From CAYZBF01 sp964476585 (lineage in GTDB: Bacteria; Hydrothermota; UBA3072): a DNA stretch of 48,478 nucleotides. The position numbers and the translations under genes were made by a program. The notes beneath the pieces are model-generated. The model was not told where the DNA came from and searched no databases. It saw only the letters and a list, made by a program, of their open reading frames with translations. Positions 34,464 to 41,272 of this stretch are shown here, in pieces (the stretch's first letter is position 1; each line of letters starts with the position of its first letter). The stretch lies in assembly GCA_964476585.1 (NCBI GenBank), contig CAYZBF010000015.1:1-48478 (forward strand), given 5' to 3'.

Positions 34464-34952
34464 ATGGGCACAAAAGGAAGAGAGATAGTAAAAGTTGATG
34501 CAGATAAACTTCTTGAACTACTCAAAAAGGCATTGGCAGATGAGTGGCTTGCATACTATCAGTACTGGGTTGGTGCAAAGGTAGTTGAAGGTCCTATGAG
34601 AGGAATTGTAGAAATGGAGTTAAACGAACACGCAGGAGAAGAACTTGAACATGCAGAAATGCTAACTGGGAGGATAATTCAACTTGGCGGAATCCCTATC
34701 CTTGAACCAAAGGATTGGTACACTATGACAAATTGTGGCTATGAAGCCCCTGAAGATCCCTCGGTAGAGTCCATATTAGAACAGAATATAAAAGGCGAGC
34801 AATGTGCGATAGAAGTTTATCAAAAACTGATCAAGTTTGTAGAGGGTAAGGACCCAATAACATACCACTTAATTGAGAAAATACTTGAGGATGAGGTTGA
34901 ACACGAAGAGGACTTAGAGACTATTCAGAAAGATATGAAATCAATTAAGTAA
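34464..34952 (+). CDS. Dps-like ferritin (DPSL/thioferritin type)
   Basis: The 162-residue four-helix protein has ferritin-like iron ligands in each helix: Glu27 (ADEWLAYYQYW), Glu60 and His63 (EELEHAEM), Glu112 (KGEQCAIEVYQ) and Glu145/His147 (EDEVEHEEDL). Two cysteines, Cys91 (NCGYEAPED) and Cys114, sit beside the presumed di-iron site, a feature described for Dps-like thioferritins. It would store iron and consume peroxide. AGGAGG precedes the ATG. It opens the oxidative-stress island and is separated from perR by about 430 bases. Confidence 0.85.
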   Translation: MGTKGREIVKVDADKLLELLKKALADEWLAYYQYWVGAKVVEGPMRGIVEMELNEHAGEELEHAEMLTGRIIQLGGIPILEPKDWYTMTNCGYEAPEDPSVESILEQNIKGEQCAIEVYQKLIKFVEGKDPITYHLIEKILEDEVEHEEDLETIQKDMKSIK

Positions 34953-34985
34953 AGGCTTAAAGGGAAGGATAAACCTCCATTATTT

Positions 34986-35171
34986 TTATTTACTCAGGGC
35001 TATAATGTATTGAAGGCGTTCGTATAGTTCTGGATTATTAATTCCCTCTCGACATAATTTTCCCTGAAAGTCTGCAATCGATTTAAAGTCATGTTTCTCC
35101 ATCCAGAATCCAATGACCCCTATAAAAAGCAACATAGCTACAGATTCAAAAGTGGAGAAGAAAATATTCAT
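34986..35171 (-). pseudogene. possible remnant of a membrane transporter N-terminus (61 codons)
   Basis: The minus-strand ORF has a hydrophobic start (STFESVAMLLFIGVIGFWMEKHDF) that recalls the first helix of AEC-type (auxin efflux carrier) transporters, then a polar tail without family resemblance. No good ribosome binding site is seen. It could be a small membrane protein, a truncated transporter or chance. Confidence 0.3.
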
Positions 35172-35274
35172 CTTTTAATCAATTTGATAATTATAAAATA
35201 CATTAAAATTCCAACCAAAATAACGATATGTCAAGGAGGACGCCGCTTACCTGTTGCTTTATCCAGTTCGATCC

Positions 35275-35302
35275 TTGACAAAACCAAAAAAGATCATATA
35301 CT
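35275..35302 (+). promoter_or_regulatory. promoter for perR and the stress operon
   Basis: Perfect TTGACA (35275..35280), 16-bp spacer, TATACT (35297..35302), about 80 bases before the perR start codon. Confidence 0.7.
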
Positions 35303-35325
35303 AATATTGTAATAATTTCAATATT
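35303..35325 (+). promoter_or_regulatory. candidate PerR operator (7-bp inverted repeat)
   Basis: AATATTG (35303..35309), a 9-base AT spacer, then CAATATT (35319..35325), placed directly after the -10 box where a bound repressor would block transcription. The half-site differs from the Bacillus PerR box but is AT-rich like it; the assignment is inferred from position and the adjacent regulator. Confidence 0.5.
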
Positions 35326-35384
35326 TAACACTTTACAAATTTACATTTATTATTATTTTATAAAAGTGAAGGGGGTAAAAAAGA

Positions 35385-35804
35385 ATGGATAAGTTATGCG
35401 AATTCCTCGAAGAAAGGGGGATTAGTCCCACAATTCAGAGATTAAAAATACTCAAATACATTGAGGAAAATAGAGCACACCCTGATGTTGATATGATATA
35501 CCAGGGGATTTTCAAAGAGATACCAACACTTTCAAAGACGACAATCTATAACACCATGAATCTTCTTGTTGAAAAGGGAGTTGTATTGGAATTCTGTGTT
35601 GGAGAAGGTGAGGTAAGGTACGATATAAACCTCCAGCCCCACGCTCATTTTAGGTGCACTGAATGCGGCAGGATATATGACGTTAAAATAGACCCCAAGT
35701 TATTCAAAATTAAAAAAATAAATGGAAACCAGATTATACATACTTCTGTTTATTTTACAGGTAAATGCAGGGAATGCTTGAAAAAAGATAAGGAGAATTC
35801 ATGA
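35385..35804 (+). CDS. perR: PerR-type peroxide-sensing Fur-family repressor
   Basis: The 139-residue winged-helix regulator carries all five metal ligands of Bacillus PerR at a constant offset of five: His32, Asp80, His86, His88 and Asp99 (PerR H37, D85, H91, H93, D104). Asp80 is the residue that separates PerR from Fur (usually Glu). The structural zinc site is Cys91/Cys94 (CTEC) and Cys128/Cys131 (CREC). The DNA-binding helix is TLSKTTIYNTMNLL. PerR represses peroxide defence until its metal-binding His is oxidised. Its stop overlaps the start of the flavin reductase by 4 bases. Confidence 0.93.
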   Translation: MDKLCEFLEERGISPTIQRLKILKYIEENRAHPDVDMIYQGIFKEIPTLSKTTIYNTMNLLVEKGVVLEFCVGEGEVRYDINLQPHAHFRCTECGRIYDVKIDPKLFKIKKINGNQIIHTSVYFTGKCRECLKKDKENS

Positions 35805-36307
35805 ATGAAGAAGCTCTGTACAAATTAAGTTATGGTATGTATATAGTTACGACTAAGTATAACGGTAAACTCAACGGTCAAATATCTACCACCGTATTTC
35901 AAATTACTGCAGATCCTCCTAAAATAACAGTAAGCCTGAACAAAAAGAATTTTACCCATGAGTTAATTTCGATGAGTAAAATTTTTGCAGTCTCCATCCT
36001 TGGGAATGATGTAAATATGAAATTCATTGGCCCCTTTGGGTTCAAATCCGGAAGAAATATAGATAAGTTTGAAGGAGTAAATTATAAAATCGGAAAAACC
36101 GGTGCTCCGATAGTTCTCGATTATACCATTGCATATTTAGAAGCAGAGGTTGAAGGAACTTTAGATGTCGGAACTCATACATTATTTGTTGGAAAGGTAG
36201 TTGATGGTGACATAATTGATAAAGGCGATCCCATGACATATGAATACTACCACAAGCAAATAAAAGGGAAAGCGCCTGAAACAGCCCCCACTTATAGGAA
36301 AAAGTAG
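35801..36307 (+). CDS. flavin reductase family protein (HRB-like)
   Basis: The 168-residue FMN-binding protein starts LSYGMYIVTTKYNGKLNGQISTTVFQITADPP, the split-barrel flavin reductase signature, and has TLFVGKVVDG near the end. It resembles the flavin reductase half of high-molecular-weight rubredoxin (HRB) of Moorella, an NADH:rubredoxin reductase partner for flavodiiron proteins. Here rubredoxin is a separate gene 230 bases downstream and the flavodiiron protein follows it. I infer electron flow from NAD(P)H through this protein and rubredoxin to the oxygen and superoxide reductases. Confidence 0.88.
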   Translation: MNEEALYKLSYGMYIVTTKYNGKLNGQISTTVFQITADPPKITVSLNKKNFTHELISMSKIFAVSILGNDVNMKFIGPFGFKSGRNIDKFEGVNYKIGKTGAPIVLDYTIAYLEAEVEGTLDVGTHTLFVGKVVDGDIIDKGDPMTYEYYHKQIKGKAPETAPTYRKK

Positions 36308-36534
36308 AGAGTCAATAATGAATAATAGCCACAACTACATGGAGAACATAATGAGTATTGATTTATATAAAAAAAGAGAAAAACTCACCACGAAGTGCAC
36401 AGAGTACGCAAAGAATATTAAGTTATTTAAAATTATAAATGAAAATTCTATCTTTGTATTTTTGCTCTGTGTTCTTTGTGAACTTTGTGGTAAAACTTTT
36501 GTTTTTTTGTAGTCAAAAAATAAAGGAGGTTTAA
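36308..36534. other. intergenic palindromic element
   Basis: No gene; holds the inverted repeat listed next. A spurious ORF crosses it. Confidence 0.6.
36387..36501. repeat. ACAGAG-type palindromic element, copy 1
   Basis: The left arm ACCACGAAGTGCACAGAG (about 36390..36407) and the right arm, which on the opposite strand reads ACCACAAAGTTCACAAAG (about 36494..36477), form an imperfect inverted repeat separated by about 70 AT-rich bases. Related copies occur at 38.8, 40.8 and 48.4 kb. Confidence 0.7.
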
Positions 36535-36699
36535 ATGTCAAAGTATGAATGCACAGTCTGTGGATATATCTATGACCCAGAGAAAGGAGACCCTGATGGT
36601 GGAATAAAACCGGGGACCGCTTTTGAAGATATACCGGATGATTGGGTATGTCCTATATGTGGAGCAGGTAAAGAAGACTTTGAAAAAGTAGAGAAGTAA
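36535..36699 (+). CDS. rubredoxin
   Basis: This 54-residue electron carrier has the full iron site: Cys6/Cys9 in YECTVCGYIYDP and Cys39/Cys42 in WVCPICGAGK, with the usual GDPDGGIKPGTAFEDIPDDW between. AAGGAGG precedes the ATG. It lies 2 bases before the flavodiiron protein gene and probably passes electrons to it, to the superoxide reductase and to rubrerythrin. Confidence 0.98.
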   Translation: MSKYECTVCGYIYDPEKGDPDGGIKPGTAFEDIPDDWVCPICGAGKEDFEKVEK

Positions 36700-36701
36700 A
36701 T

Positions 36702-37886
36702 ATGGCAGTCAGAAAAGTAAAAGAAAACATATATTCAATAGGTGCTATCGACTGGGACAGGAGGCTTTTTGATGAACTCATCCCTCTTCCAGAAGGGACT
36801 ACCTATAATGCTTATCTGATAAAAGGAAGTGAGAAAATAGCGCTAATTGACACTGTAGACCCGCCCATGGAAGAGGAACTGCTTAGGAACCTTAAGAAAC
36901 TTGAGATTGACAGGATAGATTATATAGTTTCTAATCATGCAGAACAGGACCACTCAGGGACAATCCCTAAAATCCTGGAAATCTATCCTGAAGCAAAACT
37001 TGTTACCAATGATAAGTGTAAATCCATGCTTATAGACCTTCTGTTGATCCCTGAAGAAAAATTTCAAATAGTGGGTGATAAAGATATCCTTTCACTTGGG
37101 GATAGAACACTTGAATTCATATTCACCCCCTGGGTTCACTGGCCTGAAACAATGTCAACTTATCTCAAGGAAGATAAGATTCTCTTTTCATGTGACTTCT
37201 TTGGTTCTCACTATGCTTCAAGCGAACTCTTTGCGACGGATGAAGCCAAGGTTTTAGAGGATGCGAAGAGATACTATGCAGAGATAATGATGCCTTTTAG
37301 AATTCATATAAAGAAAAACTTAGAGAAGTTAGAAGACTATCAGATTGACATAATTGCACCATCACATGGTCCAATCTACGATAAGCCAAGCCTGATAATC
37401 AATGCATATAAAGACTGGATCTCTGATAAAGTTGCCAATGAGGTGGTTATTGCCTATGTTTCTATGCATGGAAGCACAAAAGAAATGGTTGATTATCTAA
37501 TTGATTCACTAATTGATAAAGGAATAAAAGTAACTCCATACAACCTCACAAAAACCGATATTGGTGAACTTGCAATTTCCATTGTCGATGCAGCAACGAT
37601 CATTCTCGGAACACCTACTGTCCTTGTAGGTCCTCATCCAGATGCGGTTTATGCAGCCGTCCTTGCTAACGCATTAAAACCCAAGGTGAAGAATATTGGT
37701 ATCATAGGTTCCTATGGATGGGGGGGTAAAGCAGTAGAAACCCTAAAAAGTCTCATTCCAAACCTGAAAGTGGATATTCTTGAGCCTGTATTATCAAAGG
37801 GATATCCACAAGATGAAGACTATAAAGCCCTTGATAAATTAGCAGATGAGATTCAAAAGAAACATAAAGACTTAAACCTAATTTAA
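36702..37886 (+). CDS. flavodiiron protein (FprA, rubredoxin:oxygen oxidoreductase)
   Basis: The 394-residue enzyme reduces O2 (or NO) to water. The N-terminal beta-lactamase-like domain carries the di-iron ligands His79, Glu81, Asp83, His84 (SNHAEQDHSG), His146, Asp165 and His222 (SHGPIYD). The C-terminal flavodoxin domain (about 248-394) starts VIAYVSMHGSTKEM, binding FMN. All ligands are present, so it should be active. It follows rubredoxin by 2 bases, its likely electron donor, and precedes superoxide reductase. Confidence 0.96.
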   Translation: MAVRKVKENIYSIGAIDWDRRLFDELIPLPEGTTYNAYLIKGSEKIALIDTVDPPMEEELLRNLKKLEIDRIDYIVSNHAEQDHSGTIPKILEIYPEAKLVTNDKCKSMLIDLLLIPEEKFQIVGDKDILSLGDRTLEFIFTPWVHWPETMSTYLKEDKILFSCDFFGSHYASSELFATDEAKVLEDAKRYYAEIMMPFRIHIKKNLEKLEDYQIDIIAPSHGPIYDKPSLIINAYKDWISDKVANEVVIAYVSMHGSTKEMVDYLIDSLIDKGIKVTPYNLTKTDIGELAISIVDAATIILGTPTVLVGPHPDAVYAAVLANALKPKVKNIGIIGSYGWGGKAVETLKSLIPNLKVDILEPVLSKGYPQDEDYKALDKLADEIQKKHKDLNLI

Positions 37887-37897
37887 AAGGAGGAAAC

Positions 37898-38284
37898 ATG
37901 GCTGAAAAAGTTCAAGTATACAAATGTGAGATATGTGGAAATATAGTTGAGGTACTGCATGGAGGGAAAGGACAGCTCGTTTGCTGTGGGGAGCCTATGA
38001 AACTTCTAAAGGCAAAGGAATCCGAAGAAGGAACCGAAAAACACCTCCCGGTTGTTCAAAAGAAGAATGGCGGAATCATTGTAACCATTGGTTCAATACC
38101 TCACCCGATGGAGGAGAAACATCATATAGAGTGGATAGAAGTAATAACCAAGGACGATAGAACCTACAAGAAATTCTTACAAGCAGGGGATGCCCCAAAA
38201 GCTCTGCTTGAAATTGCATATGAACATGTTGATTCGGTTAGAGAACACTGCAACATACACGGCCTCTGGGCAACAAAAATGTAG
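37898..38284 (+). CDS. dfx: desulfoferrodoxin (two-domain superoxide reductase)
   Basis: The 128-residue protein reduces superoxide to peroxide without making O2. The N-terminal desulforedoxin centre has Cys10, Cys13, Cys29 and Cys30. The catalytic Fe(His)4Cys centre is His49 (EKHLPV, with Glu47), His69 (IPHPM), His75 (KHHIEW), Cys118 and His121 (EHCNIHGLW). It sits in the same operon as rubredoxin, its usual donor. AAGGAGG ribosome binding site. Confidence 0.97.
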   Translation: MAEKVQVYKCEICGNIVEVLHGGKGQLVCCGEPMKLLKAKESEEGTEKHLPVVQKKNGGIIVTIGSIPHPMEEKHHIEWIEVITKDDRTYKKFLQAGDAPKALLEIAYEHVDSVREHCNIHGLWATKM

Positions 38285-38292
38285 GAGGTAGT

Positions 38293-38787
38293 ATGGATCT
38301 TAGCAATTACACTTTAGAAGAGCTGCTACAATCAGCAATAAAAAGTGAGGTTGAAAGCAACGAGGTATATACAAAATTAGCTGGAAGGGTAGGGAACTTT
38401 GTATTGAAGGATAGATTGAATTTTCTTGCAGATGAGGAATTGAAACACAAAAAATTCATTGAATCTCTTCACAAGAAAAATCTCCCCGACGTTGAAATAA
38501 CCCTACCAGAAAAAAGCCCTGTTCCCCTCCCAAAAGTAAATATTGAAGATGAGAATATGGAGTTGCGTGAATTATTCTTCCAGGCAATGGAAGCAGAAAA
38601 GGCAGCCAATGAATTTTATCTTGGATTCGCAGATAGATATCAGGATGATACTGAGATAAAAAACACATTGATTTATCTTGCTTCCATGGAAATGAACCAC
38701 TATCATATATTGGAGACTGAGCATGACAGTATTGATATGTTTGAAGAGTATGAGACAGGATGGCCTTTTATTCATATAGGCCCGTAA
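38293..38787 (+). CDS. rubrerythrin-like ferritin-family protein
   Basis: The 164-residue four-helix protein lacks a rubredoxin tail. Di-iron ligand helices are visible: ESNEVYTKLAGR (about 21-32), DEELKHKKFIESL (about 53-65, E-x-x-H), AEKAANEFYLGFA (about 100-112) and MEMNHYHILETEHDSIDMF (about 137-155). The terminal WPFIHIGP ends the product. It would reduce peroxide or hold iron. It starts 8 bases after desulfoferrodoxin with AGGAGG overlapping that gene's TAG stop. Confidence 0.87.
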   Translation: MDLSNYTLEELLQSAIKSEVESNEVYTKLAGRVGNFVLKDRLNFLADEELKHKKFIESLHKKNLPDVEITLPEKSPVPLPKVNIEDENMELRELFFQAMEAEKAANEFYLGFADRYQDDTEIKNTLIYLASMEMNHYHILETEHDSIDMFEEYETGWPFIHIGP

Positions 38788-38810
38788 ATAGATAAGAGTA
38801 AAATATGAAT

Positions 38811-38937
38811 AAAAGCCACAGAGGCACTGAGAACACTGAGAAAGTACACAGAGATAATAATTCTAAAAATAAACTTTCTCTATTTATAATTTATTAAAAC
38901 TCTGTGTACTCTGTGTCTCCGTGGCAAATGAAAGAGG
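38811..38937. repeat. ACAGAG-type palindromic element, copy 2
   Basis: Left arm GCCACAGAGGCACTGAGAAC (about 38815) and right arm, inverse of GCCACGGAGACACAGAGTAC (about 38933..38914), separated by about 80 AT-rich bases. It ends just before the start of the amber-interrupted ferritin gene, so it forms part of that gene's leader. Confidence 0.75.
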
Positions 38938-38942
38938 TTTAA

Positions 38943-39362
38943 ATGGCTTCAAAAGAATTACTAGAACTCTTAAACAAAGCAATCGCAAGGGAATTGCAGG
39001 TCGCAATCCAATATATGTAGCAGCATGTTCTCTGGAAGGGGGTGGAGGGTTTTACAGTAGAGGACGAATTAAAAGCAATTGCAATAACGGAAATGAAACA
39101 CGCTGAAGCAATAGCAGAAAGGCTCGCCTACCTTGGTGGAACACCCACCACAAAACCTGATCCTATATTTGTAGGTGAGTCACTAAAAGAAATGATTGAG
39201 AAAGACAAGGAGGATGAAGAGTCGGCCATAGAACTATATAAAAAGATAATCAAGAAAGCTAATGAAGAATTTGACACAACTACTGCAAGACTCTTCCGTA
39301 AAATCCTTGAAGATGAAGAAGAACACCATGACACGTTTACAGGGCTCCTGGAGGGTAGATAA
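38943..39362 (+). pseudogene. bacterioferritin-like gene with an in-frame amber at codon 26
   Basis: Frame from the ATG at 38943: MASKELLELLNKAIARELQV then AIQYM, TAG (39018..39020), QHVLWKGVEGF and onward without interruption to 39362 (139 residues in all). Relatives read QYMWQHVLWKG, so a Trp codon TGG appears to have become TAG. The rest is intact and conserved, with EMKHAEAIAER, EDEESAIELY and EDEEEHHDTF ligand helices. AGAGG precedes the start. Re-initiation at the GTG at 39042 would give a protein lacking helix 1 and its ligand, probably non-functional. Confidence 0.85.
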
Positions 39363-39389
39363 AGGTCTCCACTTCTATAACCTTATTGG

Positions 39390-39548
39390 AAATTTATCAA
39401 TAATGAGCGATGTGAGACAAATATCCCTGGTCTCTTTGCAGCGGGAGATGTAACAAATATTCCAAAAAAACAGATAATTGTTGCTGCCGGTCAGGTTTGT
39501 ATTGCAAACCTTTCAGCTTTTAAATACCTTTCGAGAACCCACAAGTAG
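39390..39548 (+). pseudogene. relic of the C-terminus of a thioredoxin reductase-like flavoprotein
   Basis: The frame reads INNERCETNIPGLFAAGDVT, then NIPKKQIIVAAGQV and ANLSAFKYLSRTHK before TAG at 39546..39548. This is the closing block of thioredoxin reductase/AhpF-type flavoproteins, with the FAD-contacting GLFAAGDVT motif. The remaining 250 residues of such an enzyme are absent. There is no start codon or ribosome binding site. It is therefore a leftover from a deletion between the ferritin-like genes. Confidence 0.88.
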
Positions 39549-39571
39549 GAAACTAATAATAAGGAGGAAAA

Positions 39572-40042
39572 ATGAAAATCTTTGATGTAAAGGAAATATT
39601 TCAAATAGCAATAAGAATTGAAGAGAATGGTGAGAGATTTTATCTTAATGCCGTAAAATTAACAGACGATATTACTACAAAAGGTGTATTCAAATTACTT
39701 GCAGAAGAAGAAAAAAAACATAAAGAGGTCTTCTCCAAATTACTTTCGTCTATGACTAAAGATATTAATTTCGATTCATATCCAGATGATTATATAGATT
39801 ATCTTCAAACCTATGTGAATAACACAATCTTCAATTTAGATAAAATTAAAGAAGACATGAGCAAAATTAAAGATGTATCTTCAGCTCTGGACTTTGCTAT
39901 CCAGCGAGAGCTGGATTCTATCCTCTACTATCAGGAAATTAAAAGGGTTATACCAGAGAATCAGCACGACAAACTGGATAGAATAATAGATGAAGAAAGG
40001 AAACATTATAAGGATCTAACTAAACTCAGGAACGAACTATAG
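39572..40042 (+). CDS. ferritin-family (rubrerythrin-like) protein
   Basis: The 156-residue helix bundle has ligand helices with EENGERFYLNAVKL (about 17-30), EEEKKHKEVFSKLL (about 45-58), QRELDSILYYQEI (about 110-122) and DEERKHYKDLTKL (about 140-152). No rubredoxin tail is present. It is a distant paralog of the other ferritin-like proteins in the island. AAGGAGG precedes the ATG. Peroxide reduction or iron handling is likely. Confidence 0.85.
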   Translation: MKIFDVKEIFQIAIRIEENGERFYLNAVKLTDDITTKGVFKLLAEEEKKHKEVFSKLLSSMTKDINFDSYPDDYIDYLQTYVNNTIFNLDKIKEDMSKIKDVSSALDFAIQRELDSILYYQEIKRVIPENQHDKLDRIIDEERKHYKDLTKLRNEL

Positions 40043-40101
40043 TAAGATGTATGATATTATATGGAATCACATAAACTTATCAAAGCTATATAGGAGGTAA
40101 A

Positions 40102-40677
40102 ATGAAAAGTCTAAAAGAAACGAAAACTGAAAAGAATCTTCTAACTGCTTTTGCCGGAGAGTCACAGGCAAGGAACCGCTATAGCTACTTTGAATCGCAG
40201 GCAAGGAGAGAAGGATATATGCAGATATCCGCAATATTCCAAGAAACAGCAGATAATGAAAAAGAACATGCCAAGAGGCTCTTTAAGTTCCTCGAGGGTG
40301 GAGAGGTTGAGATTACCGGTGCCTTTCCTGCAGGTGTGATTGGAGATACAAAAGAAAATCTTAAAGCTGCTGCTGCTGGAGAGAACTATGAGCACACCAA
40401 TATGTATCCCGAGTTTGCTCTTGTAGCCGAAGATGAGGGATTTTCGGATATAGCAACTGTGTTCAGAGCGATAGCTGTTGCAGAGAAACAGCACGAAAAA
40501 AGATACTTAGCTTTACAAGAGAACATTGAGAAAGATAGGGTTTTCAAAAAGGATAAAGTTGTAAGATGGAAATGTAGGAACTGCGGATATATCCATGAGG
40601 GCACTGAACCACCCGAGAAGTGTCCTGCCTGTGCACATCCGAAAGCATATTTCGAACTATTGGGCGAGAATTACTGA
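40102..40677 (+). CDS. rubrerythrin
   Basis: The 191-residue peroxide reductase has the N-terminal di-iron domain (TAFAGESQARNRYSYFESQARREGY, TADNEKEHAKRLFKFLEGGE, AVAEKQHEKRYLAL) and a C-terminal rubredoxin-like domain with four cysteines: WKCRNCGYIHEG and EKCPACAHPKAYFELL. Electrons from rubredoxin reduce the di-iron site, which converts H2O2 to water. AGGAGG precedes the ATG. It is the last intact gene of the island. Confidence 0.97.
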   Translation: MKSLKETKTEKNLLTAFAGESQARNRYSYFESQARREGYMQISAIFQETADNEKEHAKRLFKFLEGGEVEITGAFPAGVIGDTKENLKAAAAGENYEHTNMYPEFALVAEDEGFSDIATVFRAIAVAEKQHEKRYLALQENIEKDRVFKKDKVVRWKCRNCGYIHEGTEPPEKCPACAHPKAYFELLGENY

Positions 40678-40688
40678 AGACCAACTGG

Positions 40689-40748
40689 GATAGCATTAAT
40701 ATGTTCAAAGAATAATGCACAGATTGGTCTTTCACCACTGGCCCCATA
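40689..40748 (+). pseudogene. relic of the end of a ferritin-like paralog
   Basis: Twelve bases after rubrerythrin, a frame reads DSINMFKE, stop, CTDWSFTTGP. It aligns with DSIDMFEEYETGWPFIHIGP, the end of the gene at 38293. It has one internal TAA and no upstream counterpart. It is followed by a degenerate copy of the same palindromic element that follows the intact gene, so the duplicated unit included both. Confidence 0.7.
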
Positions 40749-40769
40749 ATTATAAAAGTATAATATGAA

Positions 40770-40920
40770 AAATCGCTACATGGGCACAGAGACCACTGAG
40801 TGAGGCCACAACTTAAGGATTCGAGGGAGTAAGGATTAAGTGGTTCTGAGTTTATTGAGTTTATTGAGTTATTCACGTTTATTGCGTTGTGCACTCTTTG
40901 CGCCTCTGCGTGAGAAATGT
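40770..40920. repeat. ACAGAG-type palindromic element, copy 3 (degenerate)
   Basis: Left part reads CGCTACATGGGCACAGAGAC; the right arm at about 40890..40917 is the inverse of CTCACGCAGAGGCGCAAAGAG. The arms match only partly and are separated by about 90 bases. Confidence 0.55.
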
Positions 40921-41168
40921 CATTGTAAGTGAATCTTCATGCTTTACTCAAGCGAAGCAATCCCAGGGAAAGTGGGAATTTTGCATTTTTCAATTTTCAT
41001 TTTTCATTGGGTCTCAAGTCGTCCATCACCCCTCCTCGGTCTTTGGCCATATATGCACTTGAATCCTAAGAATCCTTGATTCCTTTAAAATTCCCTCTAT
41101 GGTTCTCATTTTCATCTTTGAGGTGTAAATCATGCACAATGGTTTTCACGTTTAGGCAAATCGAAAAC

Positions 41169-41197
41169 TTGACATTGACTCGTAAATACACTATAAT
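41169..41197 (+). promoter_or_regulatory. consensus sigma-70 promoter for the mobB-AOR operon
   Basis: Perfect TTGACA (41169..41174), 17-bp spacer, perfect TATAAT (41192..41197). It is the best promoter in the window. Confidence 0.85.
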
Positions 41198-41206
41198 ACC
41201 GCCGAA

Positions 41207-41272
41207 ATGAAAGGAAGCCATTTAAAATCATCGGTTAATTCGCTCTGCAATCAAAGGATTATTATATGTTAA
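41207..41272 (+). CDS. possible 21-codon leader ORF overlapping mobB
   Basis: An ATG at 41207, about 3 bases after the predicted transcription start, opens a frame beginning MKGSHLKSSVNSLC whose TAA falls just inside mobB (start 41266). A leaderless upstream ORF that overlaps the first gene could couple or attenuate translation. No coding evidence beyond position. Confidence 0.3.
   Translation: MKGSHLKSSVNSLCNQRIIIC

Larger units (their letters stand above)
35172..35384. other. perR leader and control region
   Basis: This spacer carries the promoter and inverted repeat described separately. No gene seen. Confidence 0.6.
40749..41265. other. intergenic region with palindrome and mobB promoter
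   Basis: It holds a worn copy of the ACAGAG element and a consensus promoter at the right end. Nothing else is supported. Confidence 0.6.

Noticed and set aside
36318..36512. 64-codon plus-strand ORF between flavin reductase and rubredoxin
   Set aside because: It lies entirely within the palindromic repeat; its text comes from the ACAGAG arms and it has no ribosome binding site.
39042..39362. 106-codon ferritin ORF starting at GTG as a complete gene
   Set aside because: The conserved first helix lies upstream in the same frame and is cut off only by the TAG, so it is part of an interrupted gene.
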